A DNA stretch of 50,933 nucleotides from a virus: IMG/VR virus record IMGVR_UViG_3300025892_000030, positions 1-50,933 of that record; one strand, given 5' to 3'. The position numbers and the translations under genes are program-made. Below the pieces are notes generated by a model that was given only the letters and a program-made list of their open reading frames with translations, searched no databases and had not been told where the DNA came from. How positions within the stretch are numbered: the first letter of the stretch is position 1; every line of letters starts with the position of its first letter. Shown here in pieces: positions 7,220 through 13,681 of the stretch.

Positions 7220-7248
7220 AGTATAAGCGATGCAAAACTTCTTGTCAA
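7220..7248 (-). promoter_or_regulatory. Sigma70-like promoter for the SSB unit
   Basis: On the minus strand, TTGACA (complement of 7243-7248) is followed by exactly 17 bp and TATACT (complement of 7220-7225). Transcription would start near 7213, giving a leader of about 26 nt with an AGGAG site before the SSB ATG at 7187. It lies in the longest gap of this part of the operon. The same -35, spacing and -10 occur in the leftward promoter at 14534-14562. Confidence 0.85.
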
Positions 7249-7523
7249 GCGTACAAATTCTTCCAGTTTCTAGGGCGTTTGCCCTGCCTACTAGAATGCC
7301 ATGTCGCAGCACTCCAGTAAGTTTCTTTAAGCTCTTGTTTAAAAGAACTTAATCTCTTCTTGCTCCTGTTACCTCCTACAAGGGGTGTTAAGAAACAATA
7401 CTTGTTACCTACTTTTACTTTAAAGTATCTCCAACCTTCAATGTATAAGGGTACAATAAACTCATCACTTCTTTTAGGATTTAACAGTTGTTCTTTTAGT
7501 TGTAAAATATCTTCTACAAACAT
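7245..7523 (-). CDS. Unknown basic protein, 92 aa
   Basis: The ATG at 7523 is preferred: it overlaps the upstream stop (TAATG) and has AGGAG eight bases upstream. A TTG at 7529 is possible. The product is rich in Lys, Arg and aromatic residues (EGWRYFKVKVGNKYCFLTPL, later TWHSSRQGKRPRNWKNL), suggesting nucleic-acid contact, but I see no known domain. Its stop abuts the SSB promoter, so it ends the first part of the leftward operon. Confidence 0.65.
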   Translation of the reverse strand: MFVEDILQLKEQLLNPKRSDEFIVPLYIEGWRYFKVKVGNKYCFLTPLVGGNRSKKRLSSFKQELKETYWSAATWHSSRQGKRPRNWKNLYA

Positions 7524-7765
7524 TACCAATCTCCTAAGTATTCAATAAAGTCAGGGATCATGTTGATGATGTCATCGGTGCTACAAGAAAGGTCATCGTT
7601 TACACTCATAATAGTATCTGAAACAAACTCAATAAACTTTTGTTTCGTAACATCATTAGGAGTACGAGTACCTAAGCTCATAACAAAAGCATAAGCCCAT
7701 GCGTCATCTACTGCTGAGTAGAAGTCTGCCATCCCTTCAATCCAACCTTCCTCGTCTGCTGTCAT
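7523..7765 (-). CDS. Unknown acidic protein, 80 aa
   Basis: ATG 7765 overlaps the upstream gene stop by 4 nt; the stop is at 7523. The protein is very acidic (many Asp/Glu) with a Trp-rich, mostly helical pattern (YSAVDDAWAYAFVMSL). Such small acidic early proteins in phages are sometimes host-protein inhibitors or DNA mimics, but nothing here proves that. I do not recognise the family. Confidence 0.65.
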   Translation of the reverse strand: MTADEEGWIEGMADFYSAVDDAWAYAFVMSLGTRTPNDVTKQKFIEFVSDTIMSVNDDLSCSTDDIINMIPDFIEYLGDW

Positions 7766-7953
7766 ACACCTTCTCCTGTAAGATCTCCCGTAAGTATAGC
7801 ATCATCGCCCCAACAATAGATAGTCACGTTCTCACCTCTATCATCTGTTATCGTAATGTCCCAAGTATCTTTAGACTGTTTGTCATCCGCTAAAGATCTT
7901 TTGATATTAATTTTAACAGTATCGTGTACAAAAATCCTAGTGCCTATTGACAT
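7762..7953 (-). CDS. Unknown protein, 63 aa
   Basis: The start is ATG 7953 (MSIGTRIFVHD), with GGAGAGAATT just upstream; an earlier in-frame start at 7965 would overlap thyX further and has a weaker site. The pattern is mostly beta strand (TRIFVHDTVKINIKRS, then WDITITDDRGENVTIYCWGD), suggesting a small beta fold. It lies in a string of 4-10 nt overlaps behind thyX. No function is assigned. Confidence 0.6.
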   Translation of the reverse strand: MSIGTRIFVHDTVKINIKRSLADDKQSKDTWDITITDDRGENVTIYCWGDDAILTGDLTGEGV

Positions 7954-8585
7954 AATTCTCTCCAAGAATACTCAATTTGTGGGGTGTTGTCTAACTCTTT
8001 TTTAATCCTATTTGCTATGTGCTGACACTCATACTGTGCATCAGGACTAGATCTTAACTTAACTACCCTAGCAAATGCAACCAGTGATCCTGTCCATATC
8101 CACTCAGTCATCATAGACTGCGGTAGAATCATACGAGCCTGTTCAGGGGCTACACCAGAAGCAATCATGATATCGTAGATAGTCTTACAAGTTTCCATGT
8201 GGCCCCAATATATTGTATCCCAATGCTCCTCATCTATCCCTGTAAATGTTTCTAATAGTGAACCTTGTTTCTTATCTGGCGCACGTTTCCTCCAAGCTTC
8301 GGGGGCATGAAACTCTGGCTCGCTATCTACATACCTACGACTCGTCTCGTTCCAGACCATGCCCACCTGATGCTTAACCAACTGCCTTGCGACAAAGACC
8401 GGAGCCTTAATCCTGAACTGTACTTGAACGTGTCCAAAGGGAGTCCAGTGGTCGTGTGCTGCTAGGTATCTAATTAACTTCTGGTCTGACTCCTTAACTT
8501 TAGATGCTATCTTATCAAAGGAAACTCTGGCACTGTTTACAACAGTCAAGTCCCCGCCCATCAAATCAATCAATTCTACTTTCAT
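7944..8585 (-). CDS. thyX: Flavin-dependent thymidylate synthase ThyX
   Basis: ThyX makes dTMP from dUMP using FAD, NADPH and methylene-tetrahydrofolate. The 213-aa protein is near family length. The start ATG 8585 overlaps the upstream membrane-protein stop by 4 nt (ATGA), so it is preferred to ATG 8597. The signature region reads RQLVKHQVGMVWNETSRRYV at about 68-87. It matches the ThyX motif RHRxxSxNExSxRY only loosely: Lys-His-Gln replaces Arg-His-Arg, Met sits near the usual Ser, and one residue is added. Related marine phage ThyX proteins show similar changes, from memory. It acts with the phage RNR in dNTP supply. Confidence 0.9.
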   Translation of the reverse strand: MKVELIDLMGGDLTVVNSARVSFDKIASKVKESDQKLIRYLAAHDHWTPFGHVQVQFRIKAPVFVARQLVKHQVGMVWNETSRRYVDSEPEFHAPEAWRKRAPDKKQGSLLETFTGIDEEHWDTIYWGHMETCKTIYDIMIASGVAPEQARMILPQSMMTEWIWTGSLVAFARVVKLRSSPDAQYECQHIANRIKKELDNTPQIEYSWRELCQ

Positions 8586-8752
8586 ATTGTCACCCATACA
8601 TAAAGAAATAATAAAAATATAACGGCAGATGTTTTAATATAAGTTCTTTCGTTCTCACTTAACTCACCTGCTGTCATGTCTTCCCAAACCCCTTTAATTA
8701 AAGAGGTCAATCTGGCTAAGGTGTTTTTGCCTTTGTCCCGCAATAAACGCAT
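8582..8752 (-). CDS. Small tail-anchored membrane protein, 56 aa
   Basis: ATG 8752 has GGAG six bases upstream, and the TGA at 8582 overlaps the thyX ATG by 4 nt. The product begins with a basic amphipathic stretch (MRLLRDKGKNTLARLTSLIK), has a charged middle, and ends in one hydrophobic segment (TSAVIFLLFLYVWVTI) with almost nothing after it. That is a C-terminal membrane anchor. Its first 59 nt lie inside the 3' end of the preceding gene in another frame. It also fixes the thyX start. Function unknown; a small inner-membrane effector is possible. Confidence 0.6.
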   Translation of the reverse strand: MRLLRDKGKNTLARLTSLIKGVWEDMTAGELSENERTYIKTSAVIFLLFLYVWVTI

Positions 8753-8951
8753 GTGCTTCTCCTTTAGGTAGTATGTATTTTAAAACAGTTTCAAAGCATT
8801 CAACCCTCCACTCATCGTCATAAAAATCTTCTTTATGATCAGCGTTTTCAGGATCATACCCACTGAATGTTTCAAGTAATCCCGCATAGGATTCTTTAAC
8901 AAACTCTATACCGATTGCATCTATTGTGTCCCAGTCTATATCAAATTTCAT
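8694..8951 (-). CDS. Unknown acidic protein, 85 aa
   Basis: The start is set at ATG 8951 (MKFDIDWDTIDAIG) because GGGAAG lies just upstream and the longer form from 9017 would overlap another gene. The product is acidic, with GYDPENADHKEDFYDDEWRV in the middle and a basic C-terminal stretch (AGQRQKHLSQIDLF). Its first residues resemble the start of the gene just upstream (MKFNIDIIDCLI at 8941-9084), suggesting an old partial duplication. No domain recognised. Confidence 0.65.
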   Translation of the reverse strand: MKFDIDWDTIDAIGIEFVKESYAGLLETFSGYDPENADHKEDFYDDEWRVECFETVLKYILPKGEAHAFIAGQRQKHLSQIDLFN

Positions 8952-9084
8952 TTTCTTCCCTTGCTTTATAAATTTCTTCCCATGTAAAAAACTTCCCAGT
9001 CTTATCGTTGTAAACACCTTCTAAGTCTGTTGTTCTTTCAGCGGTATCAATTAAACAATCAATAATATCTATATTAAATTTCAT
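8941..9084 (-). CDS. Small unknown protein, 47 aa
   Basis: ATG 9084 overlaps the upstream stop by 4 nt (ATGA), and the TGA at 8941 overlaps the next gene by 11 nt. The 47-aa product starts MKFNIDIIDCLIDTAERTTD and ends with Trp-Glu-Glu-Ile-Tyr-Lys-Ala-Arg-Glu-Glu. The N-terminus resembles that of the next gene. Tight overlaps on both sides and the shared start sequence make it a likely real gene despite its size. Confidence 0.6.
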   Translation of the reverse strand: MKFNIDIIDCLIDTAERTTDLEGVYNDKTGKFFTWEEIYKAREENEI

Positions 9085-9335
9085 CCGTTTACGAGCTCCT
9101 CTTTAATAGTTAACTTAACAACCACATCACCATCGGGATGATAGCGGTATGCTACAGTAAGCGCATCTTTTAAAGCTAGTATTTCCTCAAGCTGCCCCGA
9201 AGGATCTTCATATTCTTTATAACATGCTATACAAGCTAACATATGTTTCTTCTTACGTTTAACTACATTGTCTACTAGCTTGTGCTCCCACCAGTAAGCC
9301 TCAAGTACATAGTCTGCATCGGTATCTATATTCAT
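9081..9335 (-). CDS. Unknown protein, 84 aa
   Basis: ATG 9335 overlaps the upstream stop by one base. The product has an aromatic/acidic N-terminus (MNIDTDADYVLEAYWWEHKL), a basic patch with a Cys-x2-Cys (RKKKHMLACIACYKEY), a helix, and a beta-rich C-terminus (GDVVVKLTIKEEL). The Cys pair alone is too little for a zinc-site call. No family recognised. Confidence 0.65.
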   Translation of the reverse strand: MNIDTDADYVLEAYWWEHKLVDNVVKRKKKHMLACIACYKEYEDPSGQLEEILALKDALTVAYRYHPDGDVVVKLTIKEELVNG

Positions 9336-9652
9336 TACGCTTCCTCCATAATATTTTTTTCAAACTCTTTTGCCGAACTTTCTAACTCTTTAAAGATCTT
9401 TCTCAACATAGAATATTCTATATTACAATACGTGCAGTCTTCTAATAATTCTATTTGACCTCCTTCTGTTTCATAAATTTCAGAGTACCCTTTAATTAAC
9501 AAGGCTCCTCCATCTGCATCTGTATAAATACAACCATCGCAATCGTACCCATTATTAAAAAATCTATAGCCACTCCTTTTAAGATTATTAATCCAGCTCC
9601 AAAGCTCATCTTCTGTTTGATCTAAATATCCAGCAGCTTCACTGAGAGTCAT
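9335..9652 (-). CDS. Unknown Cys-containing protein, 105 aa
   Basis: ATG 9652 overlaps the stop of the DUF932-like gene (TAATG). The N-terminus looks like a short helix-turn-helix or winged segment (LSEAAGYLDQTEDELWSWIN). Two Cys-x2-Cys pairs follow (CDGC about 38-41 and CTYC about 73-76), then an acidic helical tail. The paired Cys motifs could form one zinc site, so a small DNA-binding regulator is conceivable, but this is inference. Confidence 0.65.
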   Translation of the reverse strand: MTLSEAAGYLDQTEDELWSWINNLKRSGYRFFNNGYDCDGCIYTDADGGALLIKGYSEIYETEGGQIELLEDCTYCNIEYSMLRKIFKELESSAKEFEKNIMEEA

Positions 9653-10593
9653 TACGCTGCCTCCCGAAAGTTAGAAATAATTGTATCACGAACAGTCTCA
9701 CCACGCTTATAAGATATAGAAGCAATGTTTACCTGAGAAGATTCCCTTGCTGCTGGAGCATGAGTAGACCAATCAGTAAGTGTATTGTATACAGCCCATT
9801 GATTCGTACCCATTTTCTTAGAGTAATGTGTAGTATATTTATCCCACATATACATCAGAGCAGTATTGCTATATATCTTAGGTTGTAAAAGCATCTCGCT
9901 TATAGGGGATGTTGGGTATTCCTTACGCCAAGCAAACACTGCCTTTGCATTAGCTGCTTTAGCAAAAGCAAAGAAGGCATCCATATTATGTACACCAATC
10001 TCAGACCAGACAAACCACTTGTCTACCTCATCTTTAAATATATCTACAGCTTGATACATAATCTTAGCGGCATGATCTACATCTAATTTCTTAGTGTGTC
10101 TAGATTTATACATGGTAGCTGCACCATTAGTAAATACTTGACCATTCATACAGGCCCACTGATTGGCTCCTGTTGTAGATATAAAGGGGAAGGTGCCATC
10201 TAGGCTACTAACAGTTAAGAATGTTAGGGCTGCTTGATCACCATCTGGAGTTCGTAGTTTTACATCTGGTAGGGTATGTTTAACAAAGCACTTAGCACCG
10301 TTATGTGATACTTGTATGTCTTCGCTAAGACCTCCGAGGTCTAAACCAGATTTATTAATACAATCTCTTTGGTTATCTATCATTCTCTTATAAGATAAAT
10401 TATATAAGTCTGAGTACCGTGAGCCGTGTATACCTAACTCTTCTCCAGTATCTGTTCTATATATTACATGCTTGGATGCTTTCTGAATACCAGACTCAGT
10501 AATATAAGTAAGAGGCGCTTGATCAATATCAAAATCAGCAGGGCCGTAGTCAGCAACTTTGGCGTTTTCAAACATATTAATTACGTTGTTCAT
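9652..10593 (-). CDS. DUF932-like phage/plasmid protein
   Basis: This 313-aa protein has the layout of the DUF932/TIGR03299 phage-plasmid family: an N-terminal segment with YRTDTGEELGIHGSRY, a central beta region (VKHTLPDVKLRTPDGDQAAL), the conserved Ser-Leu-Asp-Gly then GANQWACMNGQVF segment, and a long helical C-terminal half. Members are widespread on phages and plasmids; their biochemical role is unknown. It is the largest gene in this part of the early operon and overlaps its neighbours by 4 nt and 1 nt. The family assignment is from motif memory, not a search. Confidence 0.6.
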   Translation of the reverse strand: MNNVINMFENAKVADYGPADFDIDQAPLTYITESGIQKASKHVIYRTDTGEELGIHGSRYSDLYNLSYKRMIDNQRDCINKSGLDLGGLSEDIQVSHNGAKCFVKHTLPDVKLRTPDGDQAALTFLTVSSLDGTFPFISTTGANQWACMNGQVFTNGAATMYKSRHTKKLDVDHAAKIMYQAVDIFKDEVDKWFVWSEIGVHNMDAFFAFAKAANAKAVFAWRKEYPTSPISEMLLQPKIYSNTALMYMWDKYTTHYSKKMGTNQWAVYNTLTDWSTHAPAARESSQVNIASISYKRGETVRDTIISNFREAA

Positions 10594-10772
10594 ACTATTA
10601 CTTCCTTTTGTTTTACAGTGATTGTGTAACCTAGTTCTTTAATATACTTTAGTACCTGTACCGATAAAGTTTTTGTGGCAGCTATCTGTGCAAACTTACA
10701 AGCGTTTGTACAGGCTGGGTAATATAAAGTATTACCGTAGCTGTTTCTTACGTCTATTAATACTTGCTTCAT
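10590..10772 (-). CDS. Small conserved marine-phage-type protein, 60 aa
   Basis: ATG 10772 and stop 10590. The core reads VRNSYGNTLYYPACTNACKF, followed by AQIAATKTLS and a last part IKELGYTITV. I recall proteins with the same Tyr-Gly-Asn...Tyr-Pro-Ala/Val...Leu-x-x-I-K-x-L-G-Tyr pattern in cyanophages and other marine phages, always small and without known function. It overlaps the upstream gene by 41 nt and the DUF932-like gene by 4 nt. Confidence 0.65.
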   Translation of the reverse strand: MKQVLIDVRNSYGNTLYYPACTNACKFAQIAATKTLSVQVLKYIKELGYTITVKQKEVIV

Positions 10773-10992
10773 TGTCTATCCTATGTAATCTATTACCTGA
10801 GAAATTATAAACTCCATGAAGGTGATCAGGTTTAACTCCCTCATATATATAATAGTTGTCACTGTTTTTTTCTAGTTCCTCCTGTGCTTGTGCTAGTGTA
10901 TTAAACTTTTTAAACCTCCTTATAGTGTGTTCTTTATAGCCTTTAAAATGAATAACTTCTATGTCTTGTGTAACCCAAAGTGTTAAGCTCAT
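10732..10992 (-). CDS. Unknown protein, 86 aa
   Basis: ATG 10992 overlaps the upstream stop by one base. The protein is basic with a beta-rich N-terminus (MSLTLWVTQDIEVIHFKGY), a helical middle (FNTLAQAQEELEKNSD) and a Lys/Arg C-terminus (NRRKKQLR). It has an N-terminal layout like small single-domain early phage proteins. Its end overlaps the next gene by 41 nt. No known family recognised. Confidence 0.6.
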   Translation of the reverse strand: MSLTLWVTQDIEVIHFKGYKEHTIRRFKKFNTLAQAQEELEKNSDNYYIYEGVKPDHLHGVYNFSGNRLHRIDNEASINRRKKQLR

Positions 10993-11234
10993 TAATAATC
11001 TCCATAAGCTAAGTAGTCTTTTTGTTCTTGTTCAAAAGCTTGTTCCATAATTCCAAATAAAACATCATTAATACTTTCAAAAGGTATTAGTTTATTATTA
11101 ACATCTACATGAGAGAACTCAATATACTGTTGTTGAATCATGTTGGGTGGCTCGTATTGAGGAGGCTCATAATAAACAAGGCAAGAACCTTTTACTTTAC
11201 CTACATTAAACTCTAATATTTTATTATACCTCAT
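10992..11234 (-). CDS. Unknown protein, 80 aa
   Basis: ATG 11234 (MRYNKILEFNVGKVKG) is chosen: it overlaps the upstream TGA (ATGA) and has GGAG upstream; a start at 11258 would add eight residues with no better signal. The product has an Arg/Lys-poor, Tyr/Pro-rich segment (YYEPPQYEPPNMIQQQY) and an acidic C-terminus. Function unknown. Confidence 0.6.
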   Translation of the reverse strand: MRYNKILEFNVGKVKGSCLVYYEPPQYEPPNMIQQQYIEFSHVDVNNKLIPFESINDVLFGIMEQAFEQEQKDYLAYGDY

Positions 11235-11458
11235 AGTCCTAACTCCCTTTTCATCCACATTACATTAATTGCTTTCTTAGGGTGGCGCTTAACCTTTCCA
11301 TCTATTACTGTATAATAATAACCGTAGTCGGCAGTGTCTGGTTTTTTCTTACAGATGAGAATCTCGTCGCCATCATGAAATTTCTTGACAAAGCCTTTTA
11401 AAGTTTTATTAACAAACCAAATCCCGCTACATGAATCAACCCTAGTTGCGTAATACAT
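11231..11458 (-). CDS. Unknown basic protein, 75 aa
   Basis: ATG 11458 to stop 11231. The pattern is largely beta strand, with Gly and aromatic residues (SGIWFVNKTLKGFVKKF, later YGYYYTVIDGKVKRHPKK), which looks like a small SH3-like or OB-like barrel, but that is only a shape guess. The next gene overlaps it by 4 nt. Confidence 0.6.
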   Translation of the reverse strand: MYYATRVDSCSGIWFVNKTLKGFVKKFHDGDEILICKKKPDTADYGYYYTVIDGKVKRHPKKAINVMWMKRELGL

Positions 11459-11459
11459 C

Positions 11460-11633
11460 TTATAACCTCCTTAAAAAGGCGTCTATGTTTGTTGACCTAT
11501 AATCAGAACCTTCACTACTATACCGACGAATCAAAGAGCCGTTTTTGGCAGTCTCATCAATGCAAATATGGTAGTCACAGTTGCCCACAGTTTTTACATA
11601 TACACAGTTTTTACAGTCATGTTTGTATAACAT
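11460..11633 (-). CDS. Small Cys-rich protein, possible zinc finger, 57 aa
   Basis: ATG 11633 has a strong AGGAGG six bases upstream, placed within the end of the HhH gene. The TAA is at 11460, one base before the next gene. The product starts MLYKHDCKNCVYVKTVGNCD and has four cysteines (C7, C10, C19, C24) arranged as a small zinc-ribbon-like site, then a basic Ser-rich tail. The ideal ribosome site and exact fit between neighbours make it a confident gene. Its function is unknown; nucleic acid or protein binding is possible. Confidence 0.7.
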   Translation of the reverse strand: MLYKHDCKNCVYVKTVGNCDYHICIDETAKNGSLIRRYSSEGSDYRSTNIDAFLRRL

Positions 11634-11634
11634 C

Positions 11635-12255
11635 TCAGCCCTCCTGAGTCAGATAAGTATAGTGTACTTCCGAGGCATGGAACCCGTCAACCCATTTACT
11701 ATTAGATCCTGAGTCGTTAGCCAAAAATTCACACCAATTATTCCAAAGAAATTCTGTGCCATACTCATGGCAAATCTTAATATAATTCCTTTTCTTTTCA
11801 ATAAGTAACGCCTCCTTCTTAATATTTTTATCATACTCTAAACACTTTGGCTCAATGCCAAATAACTTTACATTATGGCTATCCATACACCCAACTAATC
11901 CAGCAGTTAACTGACAAACAAAGCCAGCTTTAGCTAATCCAAGCCCCGGAATCCTAATGAATATTTTCATAAGTGATAATGCTTTCTCGTCATCGTTCTT
12001 ATGTGAGTTAATTACTGCCAGCATCTGGCTATAAATTTTATGCTTGTGAGTCATAATATACATATAACCTTTGGCCCTAGTTTTGTTTTTAAGAAACCTA
12101 GAGTCTAATTTAAACTTTTTAATATCCGTTAACTGAAAACCTACGGTTAACCAATTCATTCTGATTGAACAAATAACCATAATAACAACCCATGCCATGT
12201 TATCGGCAGATCTTTGTGCATAAGATTGAACTTTAGTAGCGTGAGTTTTATACAT
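11635..12255 (-). CDS. HhH-domain protein resembling the HhH-GPD DNA glycosylase superfamily
   Basis: The 206-aa protein has, near residues 103-133, a helix-hairpin-helix I-P-G-L-G-x-A-K-A-G followed about 15 residues later by G-C-M-D-S-H-N-V-K. This copies the spacing of the hairpin plus catalytic-Asp block (V-D-T-H-V) of endonuclease III/AlkA-type glycosylases. No 4Fe-4S cysteine set is visible, and the catalytic Lys of bifunctional enzymes is not in register, so a monofunctional glycosylase or a DNA-binding derivative is likelier. The N- and C-terminal parts are not recognised. Overlaps: 1 nt upstream gene; 1 nt gap downstream. Confidence 0.55.
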   Translation of the reverse strand: MYKTHATKVQSYAQRSADNMAWVVIMVICSIRMNWLTVGFQLTDIKKFKLDSRFLKNKTRAKGYMYIMTHKHKIYSQMLAVINSHKNDDEKALSLMKIFIRIPGLGLAKAGFVCQLTAGLVGCMDSHNVKLFGIEPKCLEYDKNIKKEALLIEKKRNYIKICHEYGTEFLWNNWCEFLANDSGSNSKWVDGFHASEVHYTYLTQEG

Positions 12256-12494
12256 TATATTGTCTCCACATTTAATTCAGTTTCTATCCAGACCTTGGCA
12301 CCACAGGACAGTGGCTTGTCTGGACTATATACTAACTTAGCAACTACGTTACCTTCGGCATCTTTAATTAATGCCTGATTACATTTCCTATTTTGTTTAT
12401 AATCTTTAACAGTAAGTACTGGTAGATCCTTTGGGTAAGCCCCTTTACTATTAGCTCTAATGTTATGCTGATTAACATGTAATATAGTTTTCAA
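12255..12494 (-). CDS. Unknown protein, 79 aa
   Basis: ATG 12494 overlaps the upstream stop by 4 nt. The N-terminus is basic and polar (MKTILHVNQHNIRANSKGAY); the C-terminal half is beta-rich with two Cys residues (EGNVVAKLVYSPDKPLSCGA). I do not recognise a family. It is placed by context as one of the early accessory genes. Confidence 0.6.
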   Translation of the reverse strand: MKTILHVNQHNIRANSKGAYPKDLPVLTVKDYKQNRKCNQALIKDAEGNVVAKLVYSPDKPLSCGAKVWIETELNVETI

Positions 12495-12697
12495 GTATTT
12501 CTCCTTTTATTTAACTCCATAGCACAATAAAGAATCTCATCTTGATATTGTCCTGCCTTTGGATTGTCAGGCATAGCCTCTAAAGCTCTGCTACAATCAA
12601 ACATAATATATTTTAATGACTCAGTTTCTAAGTCATTGAATCTCTTTATGGTTTGGCTATGCCACTTACCAGACCCATCGCCATAAGAATAATACAT
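12491..12697 (-). CDS. Unknown protein, 68 aa
   Basis: The start is ATG 12697 (MYYSYGDGSGKWHSQTIKRF), with GGAG about six bases upstream; an upstream TTG at 12703 adds two residues only. The N-terminus is aromatic and Gly-rich, the rest helical with Cys and acidic residues. Function unknown. Confidence 0.6.
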   Translation of the reverse strand: MYYSYGDGSGKWHSQTIKRFNDLETESLKYIMFDCSRALEAMPDNPKAGQYQDEILYCAMELNKRRNT

Positions 12698-12718
12698 ATT
12701 CAATCTCCATTATGAATT

Positions 12719-12916
12719 TTATTCATCTCCAAATACACTATCCCACTCATCTTTAGTAATACCCGACACAATAAACTCTCTTTCATCCGATGTTAAATTA
12801 GGCATAGCATCCTGAATTAACATACCACAACGCCAAGCCTCAATTTGCCTAGGGGTTACATCTAGATCTAAAGTATTTTCTTTCTTACTAATCATTGATA
12901 CTCTGGTAATTTCCAT
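12719..12916 (-). CDS. Unknown acidic protein, 65 aa
   Basis: ATG 12916 with AGGAG nine bases upstream. The product starts MEITRVSMISKKENTLDLDV and includes TPRQIEAWRCGMLIQDAM, which has the feel of the start of a helical binding motif, then a run of Asp/Glu and an acidic end. The ATG lies two bases after the stop of the membrane-protein gene before it. No family recognised. Confidence 0.65.
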   Translation of the reverse strand: MEITRVSMISKKENTLDLDVTPRQIEAWRCGMLIQDAMPNLTSDEREFIVSGITKDEWDSVFGDE

Positions 12917-12917
12917 A

Positions 12918-13085
12918 CTAAAAACTCCTTAAACTTTCATCCCAAACTATTGTAAACAACATCATCAGTGGTACTGTGATTGGTAATAAATATATATTAA
13001 ATACACTCACACAAAGCAGCGAGATTATTAATAATAAATATATTAAAAATATAAATACACTAACCATAAAATCTACAAACCACAT
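12918..13085 (-). CDS. Small membrane protein, two TM segments, 55 aa
   Basis: ATG 13085 with GAGGTGG upstream, TAG at 12918. The product is almost wholly hydrophobic: MWFVDFMVSVFIFLIYLLLI opens a first membrane segment, and a second spans roughly residues 24-47, followed by a short charged tail. It is the second gene of the leftward operon, right after the AT-hook protein. Small early membrane proteins in phages can block superinfection or alter the membrane; here function is unknown. Very AT-rich. Confidence 0.6.
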   Translation of the reverse strand: MWFVDFMVSVFIFLIYLLLIISLLCVSVFNIYLLPITVPLMMLFTIVWDESLRSF

Positions 13086-13151
13086 AAACCACCTCGTAAT
13101 ATTAATTAAATTCAGGCGAGTAGTTTATTCACATACTCAGGTGACTCAGGA

Positions 13152-13610
13152 TTACTTCGCAGTTAGAATTTCTAAGATTTTATCCATCTTAGATTCTAAG
13201 GAATCTACCCGTTGCTCTAAAGTCTCTGGAGACTTCGTAGTCTCTTTTGCTTTATTCTTAGACCCTTTGGGTCTGCCTCGGCCCTTCTTAGGAGCCTCTG
13301 CAACCTTTGGTTGAACCTTGGGTGTAGCCTTCGGCTCAACACTAGGAATCTTAATAGTAATTAAGATGTCTGAGGGAACCACAGTGGCTTGAAAAGCCAA
13401 TTGCACATCGCCATGAGTCATCTTAGAGTTCAATACTTCTCCGAAGTAATGACCTACAGCACCTCTCATCCTGTTAAACAGGACATAACGGTCCTGTGAA
13501 GTTAAATTTAACTTCGTGGCGAGTAGGTTAGTGTAGTGTGAGCATACAGCGTTGAACTGCTTGCCAGATGCCAGCTTGTTGTCGTCGATGTTGTATGTGA
13601 ATGTCGCCAT
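13152..13610 (-). CDS. AT-hook DNA-binding protein, first gene of leftward operon
   Basis: The start is ATG 13610, with AGGAG seven bases upstream; the longer ORF to 13712 is probably untranslated leader. The 152-aa product has an N-terminal domain (MATFTYNIDDNKLASGKQFN onward, to about residue 95), then a Lys/Pro-rich linker, a clear AT-hook core G-R-G-R-P-K-G-S-K-N-K at about residue 110, and a C-terminal coiled coil (EQRVDSLESKMDKILEIL). An AT-hook binds the minor groove of AT-rich DNA. As the gene next to the repeat-filled control region it could bind that region; that is inference. Confidence 0.75.
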   Translation of the reverse strand: MATFTYNIDDNKLASGKQFNAVCSHYTNLLATKLNLTSQDRYVLFNRMRGAVGHYFGEVLNSKMTHGDVQLAFQATVVPSDILITIKIPSVEPKATPKVQPKVAEAPKKGRGRPKGSKNKAKETTKSPETLEQRVDSLESKMDKILEILTAK

Positions 13611-13681
13611 GATAAAACTCCTGAGTTGCCAAGCAGCCGAATTGCTGGAGGCCATATCAAGGTGCTGGAATCCGATTTGAT

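Noticed and set aside
7188-7235. N-terminal extension of SSB
   Set aside because: The bases form a promoter (TTGACA-17-TATACT) and leader, and ATG 7187 has its own AGGAG site.
12976-13314. 112-aa plus-strand ORF
   Set aside because: It is antisense to the AT-hook and membrane-protein genes, in AT-rich DNA, with no ribosome site; a shadow.
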